DNA of 64,000 bases from the NCBI GenBank assembly GCA_965212025.1, contig OZ243039.1, positions 248,001 through 312,000 of the forward strand. The letters run 5' to 3'. Origin of the DNA: G965212025 sp965212025. GTDB taxonomy: Bacteria; Pseudomonadota; Gammaproteobacteria; Poriferisulfidales; Oxydemutatoraceae. The notes under the pieces are model-generated. The model had not been told where the DNA came from and made no database searches. It was given only the letters and a program-made list of their open reading frames with translations. Position numbers and translations under genes: made by a program. This document shows positions 17,856 through 27,575 of the stretch, piece after piece (positions within the stretch are counted from its first letter, which is position 1; every line of letters begins with the position of its first letter).

Positions 17856-18986
17856 ATGACACAGGAAGGATTGATCAGACGCTACGCGAATTGCCTGCCG
17901 CTCCCTGAAGAAGCGCGGGAAGTCAGTCTGTATGAAGGTGATACTCCATTGCTGCGGCTGGAAAACATTCCCGGACATTTCAGTAATCCTGTTGAAATAT
18001 ATGTCAAAGTGGAAGGAGCCAACCCTACTGGCTCTTTCAAAGATCGCGGGATGACTGTCGCTGTCACACTCGCAAAACATGAAGGAAAGCAGGCAGTTGT
18101 CTGTGCTTCAACAGGAAATACTTCGGCTTCGGCAGCTGCTTACGCCGCACGGGCTGGCATGAAAGCCTTTGTGGTCATCCCGGAGGGGAAAATCGCCTTC
18201 GGGAAACTGGCGCAGGCGGTCGCCGCAGGAGCCACTGTCGTGCAAATAGACGCAAATTTCGATCGCGGTCTTGAACTGGCGCGTAAAGTGGCGAGCGAAG
18301 TCGGTCTGGTACTGGTAAATTCCGTCAACCCCTATCGTTTGCAAGGCCAGAAAACAGCTGCGCTGGAAATTCTGGAAGTTCTGGGCAGAGCTCCGGACTA
18401 CCACTGTCTGCCAGTAGGAAATGCGGGCAACATTAGCGCCTATTGGATGGGCTACACCGAAGCAGCCGGCCTGGAAGGAGTAGGTACCAGAAAATCGCAA
18501 GTTTTTTTTGGCCCGCTTTATCGCAAAGCACCGGTCACCTCCACGTCCCGACCAATAATGCTGGGCTATCAGGCCAGCGGCTCCGCGCCCATCGTTTCCG
18601 GTCAGGTGGTTTTGCACCCGGAAACCGTGGCAACGGCCATCCGCATTGGCAATCCACAGAGCTGGGATCAGGCATTGGCGGCGGAAAAAGAATCCGGAGG
18701 GTGGTTCAGGGCTTGCGAAGACCATGAAATTCTTGCTGCGCAGCGCCTCTTGGCTACCGAGGAAGGAATTTTCTGTGAACCCGCCTCAGCGATTTCATTG
18801 GCGGGACTGCTGAAAGACGACCGTGACGGGCGGATCAAAAAGGGGGCACTGATCGTTTGCACATTGACCGGACACGGGCTGAAGGATCCGGAAATCGTAA
18901 CCCGTAACCTGAACAAAACCCTCAAAAGCACGCAAGCAACCGTGAGTGCCTTGCGGCACGTGGTTGTCAATGCCCTGGAAGGATAA
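17856..18986 (+). CDS. thrC: threonine synthase
   Basis: PLP enzyme converting O-phosphohomoserine to threonine. ATG at 17856 (MTQEGLIRRYANCLPL) follows GGGG at a suitable distance. The frame is open back to 17724, but that part is not family-like. PLP lysine motif NPTGSFKDRGMTVAV and phosphate-loop STGNTSASAAAYAARAG are intact. 376 residues, matching the short bacterial class. Residues about 215-235 (around GTRKSQVFFGPLYRK) look slightly enlarged compared with typical family members, but the frame resumes with IMLGYQASGSAPIV. Confidence 0.95.
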   Translation: MTQEGLIRRYANCLPLPEEAREVSLYEGDTPLLRLENIPGHFSNPVEIYVKVEGANPTGSFKDRGMTVAVTLAKHEGKQAVVCASTGNTSASAAAYAARAGMKAFVVIPEGKIAFGKLAQAVAAGATVVQIDANFDRGLELARKVASEVGLVLVNSVNPYRLQGQKTAALEILEVLGRAPDYHCLPVGNAGNISAYWMGYTEAAGLEGVGTRKSQVFFGPLYRKAPVTSTSRPIMLGYQASGSAPIVSGQVVLHPETVATAIRIGNPQSWDQALAAEKESGGWFRACEDHEILAAQRLLATEEGIFCEPASAISLAGLLKDDRDGRIKKGALIVCTLTGHGLKDPEIVTRNLNKTLKSTQATVSALRHVVVNALEG

Positions 18987-19070
18987 AAAGCAGACAGCGA
19001 ATTTTTCCTGCCGGTTTTCCCGATAGTCGCTGGAGCAAAACCTGGTCTCGCCGCACATCAGACATCAAGC

Positions 19071-19859
19071 GTGAATTTGCGCCGCCTCTTTTCCCTGATG
19101 CGCGTCCCGCTCGCCTGCTTGCTGCTGGTCGCGGCGAGCGATATCCCCTACGCGGACGACTTGCAACGCATTTTGCAAATTGGCGAGGCGCGGTCGCAAG
19201 AAAACGCTGCGGCGCAGCAACAGGTGCACCACCTGGCCGATGTAGCACACCAGGCGCTCACGAACTACGGCCAAAAATTGCGTGAATTGGAACAAGTCAA
19301 TTCATACAACCGTCTTTTGCAAGCGCAAGTGGATGCCCAGTCAATGGACATCCATAATTTCAGCGCCTCGCTGAAGGACGCAGCAGCGCTTGAAAGACGC
19401 CTCTTGCCGCTGTTGCTGCACAGGGTCGACTCTCTGGAACACTTTGTCAGCTCGGACATGCCTTTCCGGAAAGCCGAGCGGGAAGCCCATGTTCAATCAC
19501 TTTACGCACTGCTGGAGCGTCCAGACAAAACCATAGCTGATAAATTCCGCGAGGTTCTCGCCGGTTACCAAAGAGAAGAAGAGTACGGCAGAACACTGGA
19601 GAGCTATCAACAGGATTTTGTGCTGTCCGGGCGGGAGCGCGTGGTAGATATTTTGCGCATCGGCAGAATTGCCTTGTTATATCTGACAAAAGACGAAAAG
19701 CAGTGCGGTGCCTGGGACTCGCAGACCGGACAGTGGCGTGCGCTGGAGAATGAACTCTATCTGCGCTCAATCAGACAGGGCTTGGGGATTGCCCGTCACC
19801 AAGTGGCACCGGAACTATTGATCGTGCCAATTCCTGCCGCAATGAAAGAACCTGGCTGA
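19071..19859 (+). CDS. DUF3450 family exported coiled-coil protein (TonB system component)
   Basis: 262 residues from a GTG at 19071. A signal peptide (LACLLLVAASDIPYAD) is followed by a largely helical, coiled-coil-rich region (about 30-140) and a C-terminal globular part with the family motif KQCGAWDSQTGQWRAL. This matches DUF3450 proteins that head TtpC-type TonB operons in Vibrio, Shewanella and relatives. It is likely a periplasmic partner of the TtpC/ExbB complex. The stop codon overlaps the next start by one base. Confidence 0.85.
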   Translation: MNLRRLFSLMRVPLACLLLVAASDIPYADDLQRILQIGEARSQENAAAQQQVHHLADVAHQALTNYGQKLRELEQVNSYNRLLQAQVDAQSMDIHNFSASLKDAAALERRLLPLLLHRVDSLEHFVSSDMPFRKAEREAHVQSLYALLERPDKTIADKFREVLAGYQREEEYGRTLESYQQDFVLSGRERVVDILRIGRIALLYLTKDEKQCGAWDSQTGQWRALENELYLRSIRQGLGIARHQVAPELLIVPIPAAMKEPG

Positions 19860-21211
19860 TGCGATTCACAGACATCGCCATCATTGTTTTAGGGGCATGG
19901 GCTTTGATCTGCGCCCCGACCGCACAAGCATTCTCCTTGCCCGAAATGATCAGCGAGATAGAAGACGCGTACCGGAGCGACGAAAAAAGCAACGCCGAGC
20001 GTCTGGAAGCATTCCGCAATATCGCTAAAGAGCAGGACAAAATGCTCGCAGAAGTGACACAGCAACTACGGGTCGCAAAAAAAGAGTCTGCCATGCTCGA
20101 ACAAAGCTTTGCCCAAAATGAAAAAAAAATAAGCGAACTGGAAGTTTTACTGGACAGGCGTCTGGGAGCCACGGGAGAAATTTTCGGAATGGTGCGGCAA
20201 ACGGCTGGCGAAATGCGTAGCCGTTTCCAAGACTCTCTGCTCAATGGGCAATATCCGGAACGGGTGTTCTTCCTGGATAGCCTGATTGAAAAAATGGGGC
20301 GCCCCGGACAGCTGGCATCGCTCGCAGAACTGGAAGCATTGTGGGATGAAATCAATCGGGAAATGATTGAGTCCGGGAAAGTGGAACATTTGACAGCACG
20401 GGTGGTGGTGGCTGACGGCACTTCCCTGCCGGGCACCGTGCTGAGAATTGGAGTGTTCAACCTGATCTCAAGTGGAAAATATTTGCGCTATGACCCCGAG
20501 AACAGTCGCTATGTCGAAACAGACCGCCAACCTGACAATGCCAAGCTGGCGATGGCGATGGCGTTGCAAAACGCCGATTCCGGGCTGCTCCCTTTTGCCA
20601 TTGATCCTTCGCGCGGTCAGCTGATGTCGGCCTTGGTGCGGCAGCCAGAGCTGCTGGAGCGCATACAGCAAGGCGGCATCATCGCGTACGCAATCATCGT
20701 GCTCGGTTGCCTTGCGCTGGTGGTGGCGCTGGCGCGCCTGCTGCTATTGTCAATCAGCACACATCACCTGCGTCGGCAAATGCAAAATCTCCACGAAGCA
20801 GGCGACAATGCGCTGGGCAGAATTGCCCGCATTTACCACCAGTATCAGAATCTTGACTCAGAAGCTTTGGAACTCAAACTGAATGAAGCCATTCTCGCAG
20901 AAACACCACGTTTCAACAGTGGTCTGCTGTTTCTGAAAATCGTTGCCATTATTGCTCCCTTATTGGGACTGCTCGGAACGGTGACTGGCCTCATCATTAC
21001 CTTCCAGGCAATCAGCCTGTTTGGAGCCGGAAAGCCGGAATATATGGCGAGCGGCATTTCACAGGCATTGGTCACCACAGTTTTAGGGCTGAGCGTAGCG
21101 ATTCCGGTCATTCTGCTCCACACTCTGGTCTTCAGCCGTTCCCAAAATCTAACGCAGATCCTGGAGGAGCAAGCGGTGGGTATGCTCGCAACACACGCCG
21201 CGCGCAAATGA
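19859..21211 (+). CDS. TtpC-type MotA/TolQ/ExbB proton channel protein with periplasmic coiled coil
   Basis: 450 residues. A signal peptide (LICAPTAQAF) and a coiled coil (about 40-105, KEQDKMLAEVTQQLRVAKK) precede a periplasmic domain and then a C-terminal ExbB-type membrane region (first helix about 275-297; IIAPLLGLLGTVTGLIITF about 355-375; VTTVLGLSVAIPVILLHTL about 395-415). The LLGLLGTVTG motif is diagnostic of the MotA/TolQ/ExbB channel. In Vibrio the equivalent TtpC is required, together with ExbB2/ExbD2/TonB2, for energising outer-membrane receptors. It sits between the DUF3450 gene and a short exbB. Confidence 0.9.
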   Translation: MRFTDIAIIVLGAWALICAPTAQAFSLPEMISEIEDAYRSDEKSNAERLEAFRNIAKEQDKMLAEVTQQLRVAKKESAMLEQSFAQNEKKISELEVLLDRRLGATGEIFGMVRQTAGEMRSRFQDSLLNGQYPERVFFLDSLIEKMGRPGQLASLAELEALWDEINREMIESGKVEHLTARVVVADGTSLPGTVLRIGVFNLISSGKYLRYDPENSRYVETDRQPDNAKLAMAMALQNADSGLLPFAIDPSRGQLMSALVRQPELLERIQQGGIIAYAIIVLGCLALVVALARLLLLSISTHHLRRQMQNLHEAGDNALGRIARIYHQYQNLDSEALELKLNEAILAETPRFNSGLLFLKIVAIIAPLLGLLGTVTGLIITFQAISLFGAGKPEYMASGISQALVTTVLGLSVAIPVILLHTLVFSRSQNLTQILEEQAVGMLATHAARK

Positions 21212-21238
21212 TTTTTCCCACAAGCTACAGACCCTTTG

Positions 21239-21823
21239 ATGAGTTGGCTGTCTCTGCAACTGCCCTTATTTGAAACACTCGCACGTTTCTTTGCGGCAGG
21301 CGGCGCAGTCCCGGTTTTTATCGCCGGGGTCGCACTGTTACTTTGGACTCTGATTTTTGAGCGCCTCATATATTTTCATGTCGGTCATGCCCGCGTGGTG
21401 CAAAGCAAGCTGGCAACATGGTCGCTTCACAAAGTCGACTCTGCCTGGCACACCAGGCACTTGAGAGCACAACTTTTTTCCGAAGTCTCGCAGTCTCTGG
21501 AACGCAATCTGCCATTGATCAGGGTCTGCGTAACATTGGCTTTGTTGCTGGGCTTATTGGGCACGGTGAACGGAATGACCCAGGTCTTTGAAGCGCTTGC
21601 TGCGGGTGCCAGCAGCAACTCCAGACACATCGCGATCGGCTTTTCCCATGCGACGATTCCGACCATGGCAGGTATGGTGGTTTCGCTTTCCGGCCTGGGC
21701 TTCAGCGCTTGGCTTTCCGCCCGTGCCGAACGCGAAAAAAATCAGTTCAGTAAGCTTTTGACGGCAACCATCAGCCTCAGTCTGCCCCTTGGACACGAAG
21801 AGGCCAAGGAATCAGGGTCATGA
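21239..21823 (+). CDS. exbB: ExbB-type biopolymer transport channel
   Basis: Inner-membrane proton-channel subunit that works with ExbD and TonB. About 194 residues with three hydrophobic segments (about 20-40, 95-118, 140-165), the conserved LLLGLLGTVNGMTQVFEAL and TIPTMAGMVVSLSGL. ATG at 21239 is preferred over the TTG overlapping it at 21236. The stop overlaps the exbD start by 4 bases (ATGA). It is the second ExbB-family protein in the operon, the normal state for TonB2-like systems. Confidence 0.92.
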   Translation: MSWLSLQLPLFETLARFFAAGGAVPVFIAGVALLLWTLIFERLIYFHVGHARVVQSKLATWSLHKVDSAWHTRHLRAQLFSEVSQSLERNLPLIRVCVTLALLLGLLGTVNGMTQVFEALAAGASSNSRHIAIGFSHATIPTMAGMVVSLSGLGFSAWLSARAEREKNQFSKLLTATISLSLPLGHEEAKESGS

Positions 21824-22227
21824 GGAGACTGCTACAGCGGGAGAGAAAAAACGAGGAGCTCGACATCAACGTGACTCCGATGCTCGACGTGATTTTCATC
21901 ATGCTGATTTTCTTTGTCGTCACGGCTTCCTTCGTCCAGGAAGCAGGAATTGAAATTCAGCTGCCCCAGGCGACAAGCACCAAAACGCTGGAACAGAAAA
22001 ATATTTTGGTCACCATAAGCGCTGCCAACGTGATCTGGATTAATGGGCGGGCGGTCAACTTCGACCACTTGCGCGCCAACATTGAGCGCCTGCGCGCAGA
22101 ACACCCTTTGGCCTCGGTGCTCATTCAGGCAGACCGAAAAGCCCACGCCAACACCTTGGTGAAAGTCATGGATACGGCTCGCCTGGCGGGAGTGAGAAGC
22201 ATGGCAATTTCCAGCGAGCTGAAGTGA
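21820..22227 (+). CDS. exbD: ExbD-type biopolymer transport protein
   Basis: 135 residues. One N-terminal membrane helix carries the functional aspartate in INVTPMLDVIFIMLIFFVV (D23 region), which protonates during energy transfer. A periplasmic domain follows, with ILVTISAANVIWINGR and VLIQADRKAHANTLVKVMD. The length matches ExbD. It is coupled to exbB by a 4-base overlap and lies 22 bases before tonB. Confidence 0.93.
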   Translation: MRRLLQRERKNEELDINVTPMLDVIFIMLIFFVVTASFVQEAGIEIQLPQATSTKTLEQKNILVTISAANVIWINGRAVNFDHLRANIERLRAEHPLASVLIQADRKAHANTLVKVMDTARLAGVRSMAISSELK

Positions 22228-22249
22228 AGGTCGCGCTGGCAGTTGAGCT

Positions 22250-22858
22250 GTGAACGCTCGCCTTTTGCTCGCGTTAATTCCTGCTTCCTGCATGGTGGCA
22301 ACGCTTTTCTGGGTCATGAGTTTCCTGATCAGCGCAGAAGCTCCCCCCCTGGAAATTCAGAAACACCTGTCGGTGAGTTTCGCCCATTCCCCGTCCCGGT
22401 CACCGGCAGCACCGAGAAAACGCCAAACTCCGGAAAAACCGCGAGCGCCACAAAACACACCGGAACTACCATCGTTGGCGAGCCTCCTCTCACCCACGAT
22501 TGGGGAAATGGAAATCATGATGCCAGGTTTCCAGCACACACCGCTGCAATATGACACCGCCTTCAATCTGAACGACAACGGCGACTATTTCCCAATCCTG
22601 AAAGCGGCTCCGGAATATCCTCCACAAGCACTTTCACGCGGCGTCGAAGGCAACTGCATGGTTGAGTACACCGTACACAGCTCGGGAGCCGTTGAGAATG
22701 TCCGCGTGCTCAAAAGCCACTGTGACAGCGAATTGTTTCACGACGTGGCGCGGCTCGCCGCAAAAAAATTTCGCTACCGGCCGCGGATGCTGAATGGCCG
22801 CCCGGTGCGGGTCTCTGGAGTGAGGAATAATTTTGTTTTCCAGATTACTGGCGACTGA
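22250..22858 (+). CDS. tonB: TonB family energy transducer
   Basis: 202 residues from a GTG at 22250. An N-terminal anchor helix (LLLALIPASCMVATLFWVMSF), a short Pro-rich stretch (about 40-85) and a C-terminal TonB domain (about 118-202) are visible, with YPPQALSRGVEGNCMVEYTV and FRYRPRMLNGRPV. The short linker is typical of TonB2-class proteins that rely on TtpC to span the periplasm. It links the proton channel to outer-membrane receptors; no receptor gene is nearby. Confidence 0.9.
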   Translation: MNARLLLALIPASCMVATLFWVMSFLISAEAPPLEIQKHLSVSFAHSPSRSPAAPRKRQTPEKPRAPQNTPELPSLASLLSPTIGEMEIMMPGFQHTPLQYDTAFNLNDNGDYFPILKAAPEYPPQALSRGVEGNCMVEYTVHSSGAVENVRVLKSHCDSELFHDVARLAAKKFRYRPRMLNGRPVRVSGVRNNFVFQITGD

Positions 22859-22904
22859 ACCGAACCACGCCTGCAAAAAAAGACCAGACCGGGTAACCGT
22901 GCGC

Positions 22905-24137
22905 ATGAGTTGTTTTGCGTTGTCTTTGTTTTTTCTGTTTTTCCCCGCGACAGTCCTTGCCACCCCGGAACACTTGCCGGCAATGGGGCAACACGCTTTT
23001 GAAACTTTGACAAAAGTGCAGGAACTGTTCAACACGGAACAATACCGGATTGGCCACGAACAACTGGCTGCTTTGCTGGGCAGAAATCTTAATGCTTACG
23101 AAAAAGCCCAAGCATGGAGCCTGGACGCTTACGGCCACATTTTGCAAGAACGCTACCGGGATGCGGTGCACAGCTATGAAAGACTCATAACCTTGCCCGG
23201 CCTCCCGCCGGCTTTAGGCATTGACACCTTGCGCAGCCTGAGCCGCCTGCACTTCAACACGGAAAACTTCGCGATGGCGATAAAGTGGGTGCTGAAACTG
23301 GAAGCGGTCGTCCCGAAGCTGGATATTGCAGACACAACACTCATTGCCCAGGCATATCTCAGGCAGAAGCAAGCAAAAAAAGCTTTGCTTTACACGCAAT
23401 CGGCAATCGCAGAAATCCGCAGCCACGGCGAAGAAATTCCGGAAAAGCTGTGGCTGATACTGAATACGGTCTATGACGAACTGGGCGACCGCGAAGGAAG
23501 CAGGGTGGTACTCAGCGAACTGGTTGCCAGCTATCCAAAAAAACATTACGTCCTGGCTTTGGCTGCACTGTACGGAGCACTTGCCAAACCCGACAGTCAG
23601 CTGGCTCTGATGGAAGGGCTTTATGCTTTGGGAATGCTGAGTGAATCTGCCGAATTACTCCAGCTTGCCAAATTACGTTTGCAAAACCAAAGTGCTTACC
23701 AGGCAGCCAGGCTGTTGCAGTCCGAAATGCGAAGAGGGATGCTGAAAAAAGATGGCGATAGCCTGGAATTGCTTTTTCAGGCATGGCACACGGCGCGCGA
23801 TGATCATCAAGCCGCATTGGCGCTCGAAGGTGCAGCGCAGTTCGCCCCGAACGGGCGATTGTATTTGCACCTCGCACAGCTTTTTATCGATCGGGGTCTG
23901 TGGCAGAAAGGCGAGCAGGCAATACGTGAGGCCCTACGAAAGGGCAAGCTGGCAAACGCTGGGCATGCACGTCTTTTGCTGGGCATCGCTCTGCTGAAAC
24001 AAGAAAATCTGGCAGGGGCGAAAAAAGCCTTTGAAAAAGCCGAAACCATGCCCGGCAACACCCTTTCTGCAAAGCAGTGGCTGGCTTATTTGGCAGAGCA
24101 GAGCAGAGCCGGCGAAGATCCTGCAGGCGGTGGCTGA
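22905..24137 (+). CDS. TPR-repeat periplasmic protein of the TonB operon
   Basis: About 410 residues. ATG at 22905 (MSCFALSLFFLFFPATVLATPE) gives a clean signal peptide. The frame is open back to 22833, overlapping tonB, and GTG 22899 is another possible start. The rest is helical repeats of TPR type: AYGHILQERYRDAVHSYERL, LSRLHFNTENFAMAIKWVLKLE, AQAYLRQKQAKKALLYTQ and LLGIALLKQENLAGAKKAFEKA. TPR proteins of this kind close TtpC-type TonB operons in marine gammaproteobacteria. It is the last gene of the plus-strand operon and is convergent with the SUMF1 gene. Confidence 0.85.
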   Translation: MSCFALSLFFLFFPATVLATPEHLPAMGQHAFETLTKVQELFNTEQYRIGHEQLAALLGRNLNAYEKAQAWSLDAYGHILQERYRDAVHSYERLITLPGLPPALGIDTLRSLSRLHFNTENFAMAIKWVLKLEAVVPKLDIADTTLIAQAYLRQKQAKKALLYTQSAIAEIRSHGEEIPEKLWLILNTVYDELGDREGSRVVLSELVASYPKKHYVLALAALYGALAKPDSQLALMEGLYALGMLSESAELLQLAKLRLQNQSAYQAARLLQSEMRRGMLKKDGDSLELLFQAWHTARDDHQAALALEGAAQFAPNGRLYLHLAQLFIDRGLWQKGEQAIREALRKGKLANAGHARLLLGIALLKQENLAGAKKAFEKAETMPGNTLSAKQWLAYLAEQSRAGEDPAGGG

Positions 24138-24204
24138 ACAAAAAGGAAGACGCGCAACATTTCCCGAAGGCAGAAGCCGCGAGTCCTGACGCACCGCCTC
24201 TTCG

Positions 24205-25890
24205 TCAAAAATCCAGGAAGTTTCTGCTGTCAAAGACGACGCGCAGCCCGACCGTCGGCGAACGGTAAGAAGGCGGCAAATGGTTCACAAAATCGACACC
24301 CGCGGTCTTGGAGCCAGGCAAGAGAAAATTTCCTCCTCTGACAATGACTGTGGGAATAGCTGTTCCCAACCAGGCACTCTTGGTCCATTCGGAAACATTG
24401 CCCCCCATATCGTATATCCCCTCCCGGTTTTTATCCCCGAGCCAACTTCCTGGCGCCGCAGGCTGGTTCAGTCGGGCGTCCCCGGTCAGTGCAGAAGAGG
24501 ACTGAAATTCATTCCCCCATGGATACAATGTCTCACCCTGATTGGACGCCGCAATCGCCCATTCCTCGCTCGTTGGCAAACGCCCGCCTCTCCAGGCTGC
24601 GTAAGCTCTGGCAGACCACCAATCCACTCCCGCGACCGGCAGCTCAGGGTGTTCCATTTGCTGTGACCAGTTGTCAGGCACATAAGCATGGGTGTCTGGC
24701 TCGTTTTTGTCCGCATACACGCCTGACTGCGCAAAAGGATCCAGCAAGAAATCCCGATACTGGGCACGGCTGACTTCATGGGTCATAAACAAGACGACCC
24801 CGCCCCCATCGCTGCCTTCCGTTCCGACAATGCGACTGATCTCACCCAGATGCTCGGTCGGAAATCTCAAAATATAGTTGGCAACTTTTGTTCCTTCCGG
24901 GATGCCGGTGCTGTACTTTCCGGCTGGAAACGCCACGGTCGTCAATTCCTTGTGCCAGGGCGTGGTACGCACCGGCTTTTTATCGTAAACACAGCGAAAG
25001 CCCACATAAGGGGAGCGATACCGAATCGGGGCATGGCGATATAAGCGGTTCAAACCATACAGTTCGTAGGGTCGGTCGTAGGCATTGCCGCCCAGGATGA
25101 CGGGTTTCAGCGGGGCATCACGGTTTTGCCCCCATTCGGCCACATTCCCCCCCATATCGTGCACCCCCTCCGGAGTGTCTGTCTGCGGATGCGACCCGCA
25201 TCGCTGCGCGGCATTCAGGCGCCGCCTCTGGTAAGGCCATGACGCACCAATAAACCTGTCTCCCCATGGGTAAAGACGCTCCTCAAGCCCGGAAGCAATA
25301 GCGACCCACTCGTTTTTGTAAGGAAGCCTGCCCCCAACCGCTTCACAGTAGGCGTGGGCATCGTAGAAAGTCACACCGTTTGCCGGCGCGATGAGCTTGC
25401 CGCTGATGGCATGGTCATACGTATTGCTTTTGTAGTCCCAGCCAGGCGGCTGGCCAAGAGCCTGTATTTTGCCTTCTGGCGAAGACAGCCTTTCCCATTT
25501 CACAAAGCTCTGGAAATTACCCTGGCTCACTTCGCAGCGATCCACCCACAAAGGAGGAATCTCTGATTGCTGAACTCCGCCAGAAAACACGTGGTGAAAA
25601 GACATTTTTTTCGCCAATTCACGGAGATGGACGATCAACACACGATCAAAGCGGGTTGCCGGCGTCTCCACATCCGGCGTCGCGTTGGTCATGACCGACA
25701 CCAGATCGGGCGGAAAGAAAACAGGGTGCAGCTTGTACAGAACCACCGTCGCAACCAGCAGAATCAGGCACGCGAGTGAAGCTTTTTTCCAGATGGAAAA
25801 GCTGGATCTCACGCGAAACTTCTCCAGAAACCGAAAACGCTGCCCAACAGTAAAAGCAAGGAAGCCCCACCGTAAGCAAAGGTTGTCCAT
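24205..25890 (-). CDS. membrane-anchored protein with two SUMF1/formylglycine-enzyme-like domains
   Basis: 561 residues. One membrane segment (SLACLILLVATVVLYKL, about 37-55) is followed by two SUMF1/EgtB/PvdO-fold domains on the outer side. Domain 1 spans about 110-310 (WVDRCEVSQGNFQSFV, GGRLPYKNEWVAIA, GVHDMGGNVAEWGQ, YRSPYVGFRCVYD). Domain 2 spans about 320-555 (MTHEVSRAQYRDFL, GGRLPTSEEWAIAA, GIYDMGGNVSEWTK, YRSPTVGLRVVFD). Only domain 1 keeps the terminal cysteine, and the upstream partner cysteine of true formylglycine-generating enzymes is absent in both. EgtB-type histidine pairs are not seen either. It is therefore probably a binding or structural module, not a catalyst. The ATG at 25890 lies 82 bases inside the previous gene. 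It is last in a four-gene operon. Confidence 0.85.
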   Translation of the reverse strand: MDNLCLRWGFLAFTVGQRFRFLEKFRVRSSFSIWKKASLACLILLVATVVLYKLHPVFFPPDLVSVMTNATPDVETPATRFDRVLIVHLRELAKKMSFHHVFSGGVQQSEIPPLWVDRCEVSQGNFQSFVKWERLSSPEGKIQALGQPPGWDYKSNTYDHAISGKLIAPANGVTFYDAHAYCEAVGGRLPYKNEWVAIASGLEERLYPWGDRFIGASWPYQRRRLNAAQRCGSHPQTDTPEGVHDMGGNVAEWGQNRDAPLKPVILGGNAYDRPYELYGLNRLYRHAPIRYRSPYVGFRCVYDKKPVRTTPWHKELTTVAFPAGKYSTGIPEGTKVANYILRFPTEHLGEISRIVGTEGSDGGGVVLFMTHEVSRAQYRDFLLDPFAQSGVYADKNEPDTHAYVPDNWSQQMEHPELPVAGVDWWSARAYAAWRGGRLPTSEEWAIAASNQGETLYPWGNEFQSSSALTGDARLNQPAAPGSWLGDKNREGIYDMGGNVSEWTKSAWLGTAIPTVIVRGGNFLLPGSKTAGVDFVNHLPPSYRSPTVGLRVVFDSRNFLDF

Positions 25891-27575
25891 TGCTCATTAC
25901 GCAAAGATGAAATTGGGTATTTTGTGGCCAATTCCGCGTCCGAGGAATAAATAAAATTTTCCTCGGTAGCCAGCAATAGCTGACCGCTCGGCGCAATCGC
26001 GGCGTAAACAAAGGCGGTCACAAAGTCATTTCTTTGTGGGTTCACCACGGTCAGGACACGCCAACGCAGTTCACGGGGATTTTTCTGTTGTGTCGGCATC
26101 AACAGCAAGGTATTTTCCTTAATCGGAAGCTCCAGCCCCGAATAGATTTCCGGGTACAGCCCGACCCGGACACGCAGCCCGACTTCTTTCGGCAAAAAAG
26201 CGGATACATTCTGCGAGGAGCTTTGCAAAATAACCGCTTTATGCAAGAGCTGGTTGGGCTGTAAGGCCAGAAAATTCTGCCCGATGCCTTCCTGCATTTT
26301 CGCCTCCAGGGTGATCGTTTCCTGGTCTTCCGGAGGCTCACCACTTAGCGACTGGTACAACTTCGCAAAGAAAGTCACTTCGGTGCTGCTCAAAACCGGC
26401 GGACTGGTGACCAGAGGCAACAAGTCGCTCTTGACGTCGTATTCCGGAAGGCGCGTATGACTGGCACTGTCCGCTTCGTCCTGAATCGTCTGCATGTAGC
26501 CGAACAGGGCGACCAGCAAAGAATAGAAATCAAAATTGACGTTGAGTACCAAGGTGGGCTGATCTTCCGGGTCAACGCGCGCCGGACTGGCTACCCGTAG
26601 CTGTATCCGGTTTATGGCATCCTGCCCTGAACGCTTTCCCCTTTCAAAATTTCCACGCATCACTTCGCTGAAAGCTGAAAACATGCTGTCACCGAGTCTC
26701 TCTCTTTCCACTTCGCTTTCAGCCATCGAACCGGCCGGCAAATTACTGATATCCGTCTCCTCGCCTTTGCCACCGCTTTCGGATTCTCCAAAGGGTCGCT
26801 GGCCATCAAAGGGATACGCAGTTCCGAATTCGCTTGGTGGCAAATCTGTTTCCAGATCATCCGGAATGGCAAGCGACCATCCCGGGTCACCGCTCTCCTG
26901 CACGCCATCATCGGCTCCGATGACATCACCTCCTCCCGGAGAAATGTCACCCCAAAGATTTTCTTCCTGCTCTTCCTTGGGTACCGACTCTTCGTTCTCT
27001 GCTTCCTTGGACAGCTCCGCCACCCACTGCCCTTCATCGTGCAATTGCAAGCCTTCCTCCCCATAACCCAAAAAATGCCAGTGCCTCGGCCAGTGCCCAT
27101 GGGCTTTAAAAATGGACATGGCGACGTAAAACAGCCTGATGCTGTAGACATCAACGCGCAGGTTCTCAAGGCGCTGACGTCCCAGAAGCTGCAGGTAGCG
27201 ATCCAGGGCATTGTCAGCTTCCAGCAAGTCCCGGCTCGAGATGGTTTTGCCATCGTAATAATTGCGCACGTAGTCTGTGTGCAATTCCAGAATCGGCATG
27301 ATTCTTTCATCCGGCCTACGGTCCAGCACATCCCGGTCATAGTGATGCAGTCGTACAGGTGGACTCGTTGGCAAGGCATTCATCACCACGGAAGTGGAAA
27401 TATCCCGGCTCAGCAACACCGACATATCTTCTACCTGCTCCAAGCGCTGCACCTCCTTGTCATGACCCGACGACACCACGATCAAAATCAAAATGATGAT
27501 GATGGCGATCCCGTTTGCGAGGATGTCAGCCAGGAATACGCCGCCAAAGTCAGGAAAGAGACTGCGATTTTTCAC
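25809..27575 (-). CDS. unknown bitopic membrane protein with ExbD/MotB-like N-terminal helix
   Basis: 588 residues, no family recognised. The N-terminus FPDFGGVFLADILANGIAIIIILILIVV is a membrane helix with an aspartate (D17) at its cytoplasmic side, the position that carries protons in ExbD and MotB. A long, acidic extramembrane region follows (about 185-290, rich in E, D, G and S), then a more structured part (about 340-540) and a second membrane helix at the extreme C-terminus (YGGASLLLLLGSVFGFW). It starts with ATG 27575, overlapping the upstream gene's stop by 4 bases. Partnership with the MotA-like channel in this operon is inferred from the helix and gene order. Confidence 0.75.
   Translation of the reverse strand: MKNRSLFPDFGGVFLADILANGIAIIIILILIVVSSGHDKEVQRLEQVEDMSVLLSRDISTSVVMNALPTSPPVRLHHYDRDVLDRRPDERIMPILELHTDYVRNYYDGKTISSRDLLEADNALDRYLQLLGRQRLENLRVDVYSIRLFYVAMSIFKAHGHWPRHWHFLGYGEEGLQLHDEGQWVAELSKEAENEESVPKEEQEENLWGDISPGGGDVIGADDGVQESGDPGWSLAIPDDLETDLPPSEFGTAYPFDGQRPFGESESGGKGEETDISNLPAGSMAESEVERERLGDSMFSAFSEVMRGNFERGKRSGQDAINRIQLRVASPARVDPEDQPTLVLNVNFDFYSLLVALFGYMQTIQDEADSASHTRLPEYDVKSDLLPLVTSPPVLSSTEVTFFAKLYQSLSGEPPEDQETITLEAKMQEGIGQNFLALQPNQLLHKAVILQSSSQNVSAFLPKEVGLRVRVGLYPEIYSGLELPIKENTLLLMPTQQKNPRELRWRVLTVVNPQRNDFVTAFVYAAIAPSGQLLLATEENFIYSSDAELATKYPISSLRNEQWTTFAYGGASLLLLLGSVFGFWRSFA

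Noticed and set aside
24205..25890. Sulfatase-activating formylglycine-generating enzyme
   Set aside because: The catalytic cysteine pair is missing in both SUMF1 domains and no sulfatase gene is present.
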